Source: Catenaria anguillulae PL171
Taxonomy: Eukaryota > Blastocladiomycota > Blastocladiomycetes > Blastocladiales > Catenariaceae
Direction of reading: 5' to 3'
Length of the DNA stretch: 64,000 nt
NCBI GenBank assembly: GCA_002102555.1
Contig: MCFL01000072.1
Coordinates: forward strand, 1 to 64,000
Positions 21,576-31,817 of the stretch are shown here, piece after piece. The notes beneath the pieces were generated by a model. The model saw nothing but the letters and a program-made list of their open reading frames with translations. It was not told where the DNA came from and searched no databases. The position numbers and the translations under genes were made by a program. The first letter of the stretch is position 1. Each line of letters starts with the position of its first letter.

Positions 21576-24157
21576 TTTTTTTTTTTTTTTTTTAAATCAC
21601 TATTACATGTATTATGCTGGACATAATCAACACTTTGTTCTTTGTGAAATTACAGAAGCTGGGGGGATAGAGGTCCAAATACACCCATAGAAATGGCAAA
21701 AGCAAGTAGGATAGAGTGCAAGCAATTGGTAATAGGGGCACAAGGCCATGGTGTGATTGGGGAGTGGGGACAATGGGATGGGAAATGGGATGGGAAATGA
21801 GATGAGCGAAAGGGAGAGAAAGGGTGATAAAAGGAATGTGGGATGAGGCATAGGAGAGGGGAACATGGGATGAGGGGGAAAAGCAAGAAGGATAAGATCA
21901 AGAGAATGCAGATGGAGCCACATTGAGACTGCTCAAAATTCAATGAACAAGAAGAGGAAAAGCCAACTGGGATGTAGCCTCAACAATCAGGCACGAGAGA
22001 TACAGAAGACTGCGGGAGGGAGGTTAATCAAATCAGAGAAAAGAGAGTTGCAGAAGCAGGACAAGGATAAACTGATAGGGAATGCATTGTTTCTTGGAGC
22101 AAGGGTCGGAAGGGTTGCCAATCAGGTCAGTAATGAAGAGCAGCAGGTGAAAGAGATGGAACAAAAACTTGGTGGGGATCCATTTGTACCCCAAGGCGGA
22201 TTGCAAAGCGATGCCGAGACTCTGAGAAGCCAAATCTGGGGACTACCAGTCCAGGGAATGCGCAGTGGGCTCGCCATTCGCCAAGCGATACAGGTGCAAT
22301 TGAGTCTGATGCAGAGCCAAGCAGTGGACGCGATCCTACATGCACCTCGTGGACAAAGTGTGAGGCTGCATGTGACAAACGAAGTGTTGGGGGCTTTTGA
22401 ATTGGTGCAGCCCGCACTGGGCAGCAGCGGCATGGTAAGCGTGGGCGGTCTGCAGTCGCATCATCTGTGGCGGCGTCTATGGGTCCAACCAGCTTGCACC
22501 GCTGTTTCCAGAGCACCAATCTGATTGTGGACGATGCAATCATGACAATCTGCGCAAGGACTGGGGCCAGCGTAGGAAAATCGCGACGCAAACCTGCATC
22601 AACTACGCACGCTGCAGTTGCCCGGATCCGTTGGGCAGCCATGATGTGCTCAACCAGCAACGTTGCACACTCGGATGATGGTTGAAGTCGGTGGCGGCGC
22701 AAAAGTGCTTGTACATGTGCATGTGTGTCCACCTTGGTCGTCCAAAGATGGAGTGCAAGCTCTGGGCACGCATACCAGTGATCCTGATCGTCCATGGCAC
22801 TACAAAGGGGGCACGAGCCGGACGGAACCCGGTTGGGCCAGTACTTGTGTAGTTGGGCACGAGTGGGTAGGCGCCCAGTGAGCACTTTGCACCGGAAAGT
22901 GACTGAAGCGTCGTCGGCGAATGATGCAAAGAAGCCCGTTGCCTTGCGGCCGTTACGAATTGCTTTGTCGAACGTGACGAGATCTGGTTGGTCTACCAGT
23001 TGACACATGTACCCAAAGAGCTTGATGCGCGCTCCAACACGCTGCAATTCGCGCACTGCCCGCCCTACACCTGCGTACACAAGCTCATGACCGACCTGCA
23101 CAACTGCACCAAAATCTACCGTGTTCAAGAAATCCTGTCGCAGGTTCGAGATTTGCCGTTGGCTTGCGCCACGGTTGGCGAGTACATCCGCCTTCTCGTT
23201 TCCCACGTCGCCCGCATGGCCCTTGACCTTGACGAACTCTAACTGGATGTCTTTCTGCCTTGAGATGGCCCGGAGGATGAGCAATAAGTCATGGAGTGGC
23301 GACGGTCGCCGCGTTGCAACGGCCTCGATGTCGGATAGGGTCAAAAATGTTGGCGCAACAACCGTGACGGCTGCGGAATCCGTATGAACCTTTGCCTTGG
23401 AGCCATCCGGGAGCTTGTCAACAAGCGCAATGACTGCGGCCAGTTCCGGGCGAGTGGAGCTGGTACGAGCGGGTGGTAGGCGGCCAAACAGTTCCAGTCC
23501 GAGCTCAGGACAATGTGCCCCAAAACCCATGGATGCAGCCAAAGTGTCGGTAGCAGGACGCAGGGACCCATCCGTCCAGCAGTCAAGGGCTAGATTGAGT
23601 CGATGCAACGTGGTAGGCGGTGCGGTGCAAGTGGATGGCAAAAATGCGAATGCTTGCTCATGCTGAGCGTGTTCCACTTCGTCATCTACATCCATGTCAA
23701 CCTGAAACGGGTGGAATGTGGTGAAGTAGGGGCAGTGCTCCGGGAGACAATGGTTGGGCGCGTCCACAATGTAGGCATCGGGTCCGTCGCGTCGTGATAT
23801 CACTTGGCGGGCAGAGATAGGGCGTGCGCAATGGAGCGGTAGAGTTATCACACAGTCAGGCGAGTCAGCCCCAACCGGCGCATACTGGCAGCTGCGAGGA
23901 TCACTGCAATCTAGGCAAAGGTGGAGCAGTATGCAATTATCCGGCACGTCGAAACGGTCCATGGCTGCACAAGTGCACTTGGTGGTATGACGCAGGGTGA
24001 TGAGTGGGTCAGCCGGGTCCGATTTATTGTCAACAAACGTGCAGACACCAAAAGCAGGTCGGCCGTGATGGTCCAGAAACACCATCAGCTGCCCCAAATG
24101 GTGCTTGGGCGCAAGGGCAAGACTTGGTTGTAAAGGGAGATGGTCAAGCGGACCGAG
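21576..24157 (-). mobile_element. LINE F1, 5'-truncated, inserted in B1
   Basis: F1 is a minus-strand LINE with the 14-nt TSD atcccgcatcgatt (21562-21575 and 24158-24171). It has a long T run, the terminal motif AAATCACTATTACATGTATT, a 550-nt G/A-rich 3' UTR and one uninterrupted ORF2 C-terminal frame up to its 5' truncation. The equivalent site in B2 (near 44740) is empty. Confidence 0.92.
22127..24157 (-). CDS. LINE F1 ORF2 C-terminal part: Cys-rich linker, RNase H, zinc tail
   Basis: The frame is open for about 675 codons within F1. Visible in order: LGQLMVFLDHHGRPAFGVC; a Cys-rich stretch (KCTCAAMDR, then LHLCLDCSDPRSC and SPDCVITLP); RNase H with CWTDGS, ELAAVIALVD, VHTDSAAV and GHAGDVGNEKAD, so all acidic residues are present; the zf-RVT-like CPLCSAMDDQDHWYACP; and a C-terminal domain with a CRCC motif. 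It is the cleanest RNase H in the window. The RT is lost to 5' truncation. Confidence 0.88.
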   Translation of the reverse strand, partial: LGPLDHLPLQPSLALAPKHHLGQLMVFLDHHGRPAFGVCTFVDNKSDPADPLITLRHTTKCTCAAMDRFDVPDNCILLHLCLDCSDPRSCQYAPVGADSPDCVITLPLHCARPISARQVISRRDGPDAYIVDAPNHCLPEHCPYFTTFHPFQVDMDVDDEVEHAQHEQAFAFLPSTCTAPPTTLHRLNLALDCWTDGSLRPATDTLAASMGFGAHCPELGLELFGRLPPARTSSTRPELAAVIALVDKLPDGSKAKVHTDSAAVTVVAPTFLTLSDIEAVATRRPSPLHDLLLILRAISRQKDIQLEFVKVKGHAGDVGNEKADVLANRGASQRQISNLRQDFLNTVDFGAVVQVGHELVYAGVGRAVRELQRVGARIKLFGYMCQLVDQPDLVTFDKAIRNGRKATGFFASFADDASVTFRCKVLTGRLPTRAQLHKYWPNRVPSGSCPLCSAMDDQDHWYACPELALHLWTTKVDTHAHVQALLRRHRLQPSSECATLLVEHIMAAQRIRATAACVVDAGLRRDFPTLAPVLAQIVMIASSTIRLVLWKQRCKLVGPIDAATDDATADRPRLPCRCCPVRAAPIQKPPTLRLSHAASHFVHEVHVGSRPLLGSASDSIAPVSLGEWRAHCAFPGLVVPRFGFSESRHRFAIRLGVQMDPHQVFVPSLSPAALHY

Positions 24158-25234
24158 ATCCCGCATCGATTTGTACTCGCATATGCTCAAGTTGGTTGGG
24201 CAGCCTGATCTGATGGTGTTTGACGGGGCCATTCGCAATGGTCGCAAGGCATCAGCCATGTCCGCATTGTTTGCCGACGACGCATCAGTCACGTTCCGCG
24301 TCAAGGTTTTGACGAGTCGCCTGCCAACTCGCGCTCAACTCCACAAGTATTGGCCAGAGCGGGTGCCGTCCCCAAATTGTGTGCTCTGCGGTGCTCTCGA
24401 CAATCAACAACATTGGCTCAAGTGTCGCACACTTGCCAACATACTCTGGACATGCCAATTGGATGTGCACGAACAAGTTGTGGAGCTGCTACGGCGCCGC
24501 AGGATGACGGCACACCAAGCGGCAGCAAAGACACTCGTCGAGCGGCTAATGGATCCAGCCAAGTTACGGGCGACTGCAGCATGCGTAGTCGAGGTGCGCC
24601 TGCAACAACAATTTCCCAACCTCGTATCTATCCTCGCGCAAATTGTCTCAATCGCTTCCACGACCATCCAAACTGTGCTGTGGAAGGAGCGTTGCAGGCT
24701 TGTTGGACCGATCGAGCAACACATGCCAGAAAACCCGCTTGTGGCCCGGCAGCCCTGTCAATGTCCCCACTGTCAGGAGGCAGGCGCCCCAGTGGCCCAT
24801 CGGTCGCCCATGAACCTTGCGCTTGTTGCCGCACATTACATCTACGAGTGCCACGCTGGCTGCCCGCCCCTTGTTGGCTCCTCCTCAGCCTCGTATGCAC
24901 CGGTTTCCTTTGGCGAATGGCGGTTCCACGGCACTTTCCCAGGGCTCTCAACCCCCAGGTTTGGGTTCGGACACTCACAGCAACGCTTTGCTACCTGTGT
25001 CGGGGTACAGTCGGGTACACATTCTGTTTTTGTCCCCTTGCTTTCTCCAACTGCTGCCTCTGCGCGTATGGCGTAACCTTCCCTTGTCCTTGTATGCTCA
25101 CCGTTGTTTTGACTCTGCTTCCCTTTATTTGACTTCGAACTTTCTTGGTTCTCTGTTGCATGTTGTTCATTTTGTGCATCCGTGATGTGGTTGAATGTCG
25201 ACCTCAGACCCTGTTACTTTCCGTCTGCTTACTT

Positions 25235-25274
25235 TTTTTTTCCAATCGCTACTGCATGCATTAAGACGTGAATC
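25235..25274 (-). mobile_element. 40-nt LINE D insertion with 17-nt TSD
   Basis: A T run plus only about 31 nt of the D-type 3' end (CAATCGCTACTGCATGCATT then AAGACGTGAAT) is flanked by the perfect repeat ctttccgtctgcttact (25218-25234 and 25275-25291). The same insertion with the same repeats is at 45806-45845 in B2 and, inverted, at 36763-36802 in B3. It marks the three LINE B copies as one lineage. Confidence 0.9.
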
Positions 25275-25299
25275 TTTCCGTCTGCTTACTTCTTCTTCT

Positions 25300-25302
25300 T
25301 CT

Positions 25303-25352
<50 letters not shown>

Positions 25353-25370
25353 CTCTTCTCTACCTTGCCC
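25300..25370. repeat. (CT)n microsatellite in LINE B 3' UTR
   Basis: A CT-rich simple repeat follows the 40-nt insertion. Length variants occur at about 45875-45945 and, as (GA)n, at 36660-36735. It is the most variable part of otherwise near-identical B copies. Confidence 0.9.
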
Positions 25371-25560
25371 TCTCTGTTGTCCCCATGGCCAAGTGCCCCT
25401 ACCACCAATTGCTTGCCATTTTCTCTGCTTGCTCTTGTCATCCGTTGAGTGTCTTGGATCTGTGACCTTCCTGCTCTTGTACCTTCTTTCAAGACTTCTA
25501 TGTTGGTTTTCAGCTTCAATACATGTGGTAGTGATCCAAAAAAAAAAAAAAAAAAAAAAA

Positions 25561-27767
25561 CTGAGACGCAGCAAATGTGTGTCGCTGCGTAGTCAAGGCC
25601 AGGCCGCATGTGTGGCAATCAACAGCGCGGGGGTGCAAGCCGAGCGACTTGCAAAGCAACGTCCAAGATGGGCCAGAGATGTGGTTGTAGGCGACGTGGA
25701 GCTGAAGCAGCCGGTCAGCAGATGGGGACCCAGAGATCGGGTCTGCCGTGGACGCAGGCCTTGCAGTGTATGCCAATTCAAACGCAGGCTCAAAATCGAT
25801 CTGATAAAATTTTTTTTTTTTTTTAAATTTTACCTCAGGACAATTGTACATATGGCGACAATCCATGAACAAATACACAACACAAACTTGAAGCTTGGAG
25901 GGACTTGGACTTGGGTCTTGTACTTGACACAGGCGGGAACACAGAGGGACACGCGGTGCTTGCCAAGAGGGGGCTCAGATTGAAGTTGAGCAGGCGGGAT
26001 CCACCCCGGACAGCTTGGACCTGAAACAACTTGAATTTAACTTGTGCTTGGCAACCAAACCGAATCCATGCACAAGCGAGTGGTAAGGACTATAGAAACA
26101 CTATACCACAATCGCCGCCTGTGGGGTTTGAACCCACGACCTCCACAGTGGACGCCCGGCGCCTTAACCACTGGGCCACAACAGCCCGTGATCTGATAAA
26201 ATTCACAGGGATTGCCCATCCGGCTGTCGAAAAACGAGTTGGCGCAAAAAATGTAGTCGACGTCGTGCATGGCGACGTAGGCCGCGGCAACCGAGTCGTC
26301 ACTGCCAAGTGTGAACGGCTCCCAAGTATCAATGTCACGCAAACCACCGGCATACACACCAGCAGCAGTATCCTGCGAGAGCACAAGGAGCGCGGACGCC
26401 GCATCGCACAAAGGTAGCCCCACTTCAGGTGGCATGGCAGCCATAGGGAGGAACCAAAGACCACCCCGGGCAACAAGTGGGAAGCGCGGCAGGGTGATGT
26501 CGTCGCACATGCAGTGGGCTGGGACAGAACTCGGCCGAAGCATGGGAGGCAACCTCAGGCGACAATCAGGAGCATGAATCACAATGTACTGAATTCCCAT
26601 GAAAGTAGAGAATTGGATACGGGGATACGCGACAGTGATGAGTTGCGGGGAGAGCAAGCGAGTGGCCAAACGAGGCACAAGGATGACATTGAACAGGTAG
26701 ACCAGCGGGTGATCAGGCCTGAGGGGAAGCTTGACAGTCCCAATGTGCGTAGCGGACACAAAGCTCTTGTTGGCAACGGAGATCTTACTCAGGGGCAAGC
26801 GGGGTCAACTCGACAAAGTCACTCCTAAACGGGGTCATGTGGCGTAAGCAACCACTGTCAACACACCAATCAGAGTGCCCGTCATGCAGGGAGGCAATAA
26901 GTACCTCATCACGGGCGACGGCGTCGTACTGGCCGGCCAAATACGCGACAGCGTCGCCAACGGGTTGGCCGCGGCGGTCACGCCCGTCTTGCGGGGCACG
27001 GCCGGCAGCGCGTTGAGGCGCATCTGTGGCCGAAGCGCGTGATGGGCCAGGGACACGACCTCCCTCAGCGACAATGCGCTTGACCTTGGACCACGCCAAG
27101 TTCTTGGGCATGTCGCAGAGCCGAGGAATGTGGCCCGTCCAGCCGCAGTTGTCGCAGGTGGTGGTCTTGTGCTCCGCGAGCAAGCACAAGCGGTCGCCGG
27201 GCGGGCGCTTGTTCTTACAGTGCTTTGTCAAGCACCTCCAGCAACGGGCGTCAAAGTTATCAAGCTTGAACTGCTGAGACAGGACACGCTGTGGGTTGGG
27301 CGGCGGACGGGAGCTGGATGACAACGACGAGGCGCACGTGGGCGCCAAGCCGGCGGATGACGAGTGCTGGTACTGGGGCCTGGCGGCGGGCGCGTTAGCA
27401 CCAAACAGGCGCTCCCAATGTGATTCGCGCTCGCGCTCGCCCGGGTGCAGCTTAAAGAGCGCCTTATCAAAGATTTGCGAGATGCCGTGCGCGGTGATGG
27501 CGGTACTATCCGAGCGTGCAAGCGCGAAGTCAATGTAGAACTGCGAAACATCGGTGTGTCGCCGATGGCCGCGTACAGGCCATTTTCGATGGAAGCGAGC
27601 GTGCCCGGATCGAGGGGGTCAGAGCCTTTATTCTTGTCGATGTGTGCAATGGCCGCTGCGACCGATTGCAGTCCCTGCACAAACTCCTCTGAGGACTTGT
27701 AGGCGCGCGGGTCGATGGTCTCCAAGGCGCTGATGCAGTATACACGTGCCTCCGCGGATGTCTTGCC
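25561..27767 (-). mobile_element. Copia-type LTR retrotransposon fossil (partial)
   Basis: This minus-strand fragment carries gag-like sequence, a zinc knuckle (CDNCGWTGHIPRLC), an aspartic protease motif (WCVDSGCLRHMT) and a gag-pre-integrase region, in the Ty1/Copia order. I see no integrase core, RT or LTRs. It is broken in several places, is bounded by LINE B1 on the left and LINE A1 on the right, and is interrupted by a SINE at 25812-26189. It is old relative to those insertions. Confidence 0.75.
25812..26189 (-). mobile_element. tRNA-headed SINE, type 2, inserted in the Copia fossil
   Basis: This 378-nt insertion has the perfect 14-nt TSD gatctgataaaatt (25798-25811 and 26190-26203). 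The 5' head (right end, minus strand) has a box A-like TGGCCCAGTGGTTAAGGCG and a box B-like GGTTCAAACCC, so it is tRNA-derived and should be read by RNA polymerase III. The 3' tail AATTGTCCTGAGGTAAAATT plus poly(A) resembles that of the type 1 SINEs. Confidence 0.88.
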
Positions 27768-29214
27768 TTTTTATTTTTTTTTGTTAACCACATTGCATGT
27801 ATTTGTATGAACATATCAGATCTGAACTTCCTATGAGGGAGGGGGAAAAGCTCAAACAGATACTCAAAATACACCTGGGGGCAGCAACAAGCACACAACA
27901 CAATGGGAGGAGCGGTTGGCAATAGTGGGGAGGGGAGGGGAGGGAGAAAGAAGAAGTGTTCAAACTAAAGGTGGTCAGAATCAGAAGCCGAGGGTGAGGA
28001 TACGGGCAGCATCATGGGTGCATGTGGGGGAGGTTATGGGGAGGGTGCAGGCAAAAAGCAAAGTGAGGGGGGGGGGGGGGATACAAGGTAAGAAAGGAAG
28101 GACAAAAGAATGGTGGCAGTACTGAGACAATTAGTTCAAGGTCAAAGAGAGAACGGTGGTAAAGGACACGGGAGCAGATCTTGACTCTTGTAGTGCGACC
28201 CGGTTTGCAAAGCGCTGGGCTGACGGGCCAAGACCAAATGCTGGGGTGGACAAGCCTGGCATGGCATCAAGGTGGACCCAAGTCGCCATTGGGAGTGGGT
28301 CAATCCCTTGCTGCGCTGCGCCTACGAGTGGTGTGTCACCTACCACTGACTCGTAGATGTAGTGGCAGGCAACAAGGGCTGGCGAGTTGGTGTGTGGGCC
28401 CTGGCGAGGCTGTCGTTCTGTGCTGGCGCACACTTGGCATTGACAAATACTTGCACCCGTGCTCTCGTGCGACACCGTGGCAATCAAACGACACGCTGGC
28501 ACCTTGGCTTCCACAATGTCAACCAAACGAGCGTCGATACACTTGCAACAATCTTGGGCAAAAGCGCAGCCAGCCTGGGGAAGCGGCGACGCAAAACAAA
28601 ATCAACTACGCATGCAGCTGTGGCACGGAGATGGTTCGGGTGCAGCAAATGTCCAAGCAAACACCTTGCTTGAGTCTGGAGGCATGCATCACTGCCCTTG
28701 AGCAGCTGCTCGACGTGTTCGTGCGCTGCAACCCCAAGTTCCCACCGCTACTGGTCCAGTTGTGGACACACCGCCAAATGGTCCTGATTGTCGACTGCCC
28801 CGCGCAAAACACAATTTGGTGAAGGCACTCGGTCCGGCCAGTACTTGTGCAGTCGGGCACGGGTCGGGAGGCGCCCGGTCAAAGATTTGACTTGAAACGT
28901 GAGAATGGAGTCAAGCAAGAACGATGCTGCACGGGCGGAGGGCTTCTTACCATTCTGAATGGCCTTCGCAAACACCAACACGTCGGGATTTGGTGCCAGT
29001 CGTGCCAAGTATGCCAAAATCTGGGCCCTCGCTGACAGCGAGACTACATCATTGAGCACCTTGTTGCAACTTGAGTAGATTGGTAGGTGACCAATGACAA
29101 GGACTGCCCCAAAGTCAATGGTTGCGAGAAACGCTCCCAAGAAACTACATGCTTGGTCAAGCGCAACTCCTTGTGCGGCAAGTCGGTCGGCTTTGTCATT
29201 GTTCTTGTCACCGC
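27768..29214 (-). mobile_element. LINE A1, 5'-truncated and frame-broken
   Basis: A T run at 27768 and the family-A 3' end (GTTAACCACATTGCATGTAT) are followed by a G/A-rich 3' UTR and ORF2 C-terminal pieces: the last part (28131-28526, ending near LSTPAFGLGPSAQRFANRV) and the zinc-tail region (28748-29140, with LTGRLPTRARLHKYWPDR). The right end reaches the end of RNase H (a NDKADRLA-type stretch). The frame changes several times. It lies against the gag end of the Copia fossil. Confidence 0.8.
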
Positions 29215-29745
29215 TGTTGCGCGCAGGCGACTCGGGTGCAACAAGTGGGCAAGCACACTTCTTGCCTGGACAGCAAGGGTCGTGTCAGCGCCTGGCAAAA
29301 GTAGCTCAACACATTTGTGGGCCACCACGCCAAGCTCCCACCGCTTGTCAGCCAGCCTTGCACACACCACCCAATGCTGCTGGTCATCCAAAGAGCCACA
29401 CAGCCTGCAGAGCGGTGACGGGGCGCGATCTGGCCAGTACATGTGCAATTGGGCAAGCGTTGGGAGCCGTCTCGTGAGCACCTTGACGCGGAAAGTGACC
29501 AAAGAGCCGAGGGAGAATGATGCGACACGCACAGCGGGCTTGCGGCCACTACGAATGGCCTTTGCAAATATGAGCATGTCAGGTTCTGGGACAAGCTTGT
29601 ACGCATGGCTTGCGAGCTGCACCCTTGCTTCTGCTCGAGATGCCGCCTGTAGCACCTTGCCGAGGCTAGGGTACACTGGCAAGTGCCCAAGCTGCAACAG
29701 TGCGCCAAAGTCAATCTCTGCAAGAAATTCCTTGCTAAACCTGCA
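29215..29745 (-). mobile_element. LINE A2 fragment
   Basis: This is a second minus-strand fragment covering the same protein region as the right part of A1 (FLAEIDFGALLQLGHLPVY through LTRRLPTLAQLHMYWPDR to LRATAV). It joins A1 directly at its 3' side and LINE K ORF1 at its 5' side. It has no 3' UTR of its own. Tandem partial duplication or one LINE inserted into another are both possible; I see no TSD. Confidence 0.7.
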
Positions 29746-30312
29746 CAAGTGAGCTACTCTGCTTTGCGTGTGGCTCGCAGGAGCACACCCGGGTGCAATG
29801 CAAGGCGCTCAATGACTGGCGCGCGAATGAGAGCGCCAAGAAGGAACAGAAAGCGCAAGGTAGCGCTCACCAAGGAAACAACGCCCAGGTGCAGTCTGGC
29901 CAGTCGTATGCCGCGGTAACTGGTGGACGGGCTTGTGCAACGCCTGAGGGACCAGTCTTCAAACAAGTCGGGGGTTGTGAGGGTGGAGTTGACAAAGTTG
30001 CCGCACTTGAGGCGGAAAATGCCGAGCTCAAGGCAGCCTTGCGCGCAACGAGGGAGGAGTCGGAGACGCAGACCAGTGTTCTGGCTGCACAAATGGCAGC
30101 CATGCAAAAGGAGCAAAGGGAGATGGTGGTGATGCTTGCGATGGTGGTGTCAGCAATGGCAGACCGGAGGATGGAGGAGGCCAAGGCAAAAGCGGTGGCA
30201 TTCCTCGCTTTGGCACAGACAACACAGGAAAAGGAGCAGAGCAGGGCTTCCAGCGGAGAGGATGAGACGATGGACGTTGACATGGAGCGGCCTGGCGAGT
30301 CAAGGGAAGTGC

Positions 30313-31032
30313 TTTTTTTTTATTGCTACTGCATGCATTAAGACATGAAACCAACAAAGGAGGCTCGGGAACAAGAAACAAGAGCAACTAGGCTGGGGTC
30401 TTAAGCACCCATGAAAGGAGGCACAGGCAAGCAAGAGAAGGCAGGCGAGTGGCAGTAGGGGTCAAGAATGACCGGCGGGGGAAAACGAATAAGGGGGGGG
30501 GGGAAGCAGAGGTGATGAAATGAAACAAAACAATGACCACAAGCAAATACTAGACAAAGACAAAACACAACAAGTGAAAGGGAAAGAGCAATTTGTACAA
30601 GGAAGTGGGAGGGCGGGAACACAATGTCGCATGGGTGATGTGTGGGGAACAAGAACAGAATCAGGCAGGGCCGACACCACACCAATCTATACACATCAAG
30701 TACACACACTTTTTTTTGGTTTTTGTTGCTGAACTATGCAATCATTGTGACATCAACGAGAAATGCTGATCACAGAGAGGATGGGAGAGTAAACGATATG
30801 GGTACCAGACAACATACCAACACGCAATGCAAACTGTTGCCGTGACTGTGCGAAGCCGAACCGTGGGGTTGCCAAACCAGGGAGCGCAAAATGTGTCTGC
30901 CAAACGCCAAGGGGAACTGGGTGCAGAGCCACCAACCGCTTGCCAAGAAGGGGGGGGGGGGAGACCTGCATGGCACTCGTGGAGGTAGTGTGCGGCGACC
31001 AGGGTCGCATCGTTACCTAACGCAACTGGCTG
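30313..31032 (-). mobile_element. LINE D4, 5'-truncated
   Basis: A minus-strand copy with T run 30313-30320, the D-type motif (ATTGCTACTGCATGCATT), the D 3' UTR and the last part of ORF2 (LPGLATPRFGFAQSRQQF). TSD copies gagtcaagggaagtgc (30297-30312) and gagttgagggaagtgc (31033-31048) differ at two bases, so this insertion is older than D3, E1 or F1. Confidence 0.82.
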
Positions 31033-31206
31033 GAGTTGAGGGAAGTGCGGGTGAAGCAGGGTGTGAGACCAATGACTGCACGCCAATCAGAGTCAGTTGA
31101 TTCGAATTTGTCAGAGGAGGGCCCGCGTGGACGCAAACGCCAGAAAACAGGGACGGTGACAGACGACTGGGGTGATAGTTCCCGACATGACTGGGAATTG
31201 ACGCCA

Positions 31207-31450
31207 AGTGGTTTTGGCACAGTGGTAACACTCCCGCCTTGCAAGGCGAAGGTTGTGGGTTCGAACCCCACCCAAGTCGCTTGGTCCTCCCAAGACAAGC
31301 ATCGCATGGCCCTCCTGTGGTCATGCCTATGTCAAAGCACAAGACATCCCAAGTTCCCTTCCCATCTTCCAAGCAATTGTGTCGTGTGTGGTTGTGTGCT
31401 TGAATGTCATTATAAGTGTAATTGTCTGAGGTGAAATTTTTTAAAAAAAA
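31207..31450 (+). mobile_element. tRNA-headed SINE, type 1, in LINE K
   Basis: A 244-nt element with a 20-nt TSD (31187-31206 and 31451-31470, one mismatch). The head has box A-like TGGCACAGTGGTAACA and box B GGTTCGAACCCC. A body of about 150 nt ends AATTGTCTGAGGTGAAATT and A-rich sequence. Near-identical in plan to the copy at 46240-46489. I treat the head as SINE, not a functional tRNA gene, because it runs into the SINE body with no acceptor stem pairing that I can complete. Confidence 0.9.
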
Positions 31451-31817
31451 ATGACCGGGAATTGACGCCAGTCCCGCCAGCACACCGTGTGGATGGACGT
31501 GGTGTTGTTGTACGAAGCCGAGACCAACTGCGACCATGGCAACATGCAGCAAATGACGCAGGTGGCGAGACAGGGGAGACTGGCGACCGAACGGCTGACA
31601 TTCCCCAAGCTCAATAATGATTCCACCCGACCGACCTAATGGCTCCTCAGATTTACTGGATCAGATAATGGCTTTTGGTACTGCTTCACTTCCATCACAG
31701 AACAACTTAACTAATAGACGAAAACCGCGTTGGCGGCAACCACAGACTGCAAGACTCCGACCGAGCTGCGACAACACAGATGTTGATTCCCGTTCAACAC
31801 ACCTGATTTCCCTGTCA

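Larger units (their letters stand above)
12096..25560 (+). mobile_element. LINE B1, fragmented by three insertions
   Basis: The LINE is in four pieces: 12096-13314 (RT thumb YLGVFVDGSGP, Cys-rich linker), 19305-19950 (RNase H CWTDGS), 21357-21575, and 24158-25560 (zinc tail, C-terminal extension, 3' UTR, poly(A) at 25538-25560). The gaps are insertions D1, E1 and F1, each with its own TSD, so the pieces rejoin exactly. The 5' start near 12098 (gtgtgacgtcaagagg) follows the MULE-side TSD cttggcctggcgagc; its partner is at 36457-36471, next to the LINE B 3' end on the other strand. The 3' UTR has a (CT)n tract and a 40-nt LINE insertion. The coding part is 5'-truncated relative to a full LINE, with no endonuclease or RT palm. 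Confidence 0.88.

Noticed and set aside
25300-25460. Ser/Leu-rich open frame
   Set aside because: It is the (CT)n microsatellite of the LINE B 3' UTR.
26110-26190. A second tRNA gene
   Set aside because: Same reasoning: tRNA-like head of a TSD-flanked SINE.
25561-27767. LTRs of the Copia fossil
   Set aside because: Both edges are other elements and I could not see a pair of direct long repeats, so no LTRs are annotated.
30742-31086. Independent small genes in the D4 region
   Set aside because: They are fragments of the LINE D ORF2 C-terminal extension in shifted frames.
31218-31290. A tRNA gene
   Set aside because: Box A and box B are present, but the sequence continues into a body shared with 46240-46489 and is enclosed by a TSD, so it is a SINE head.
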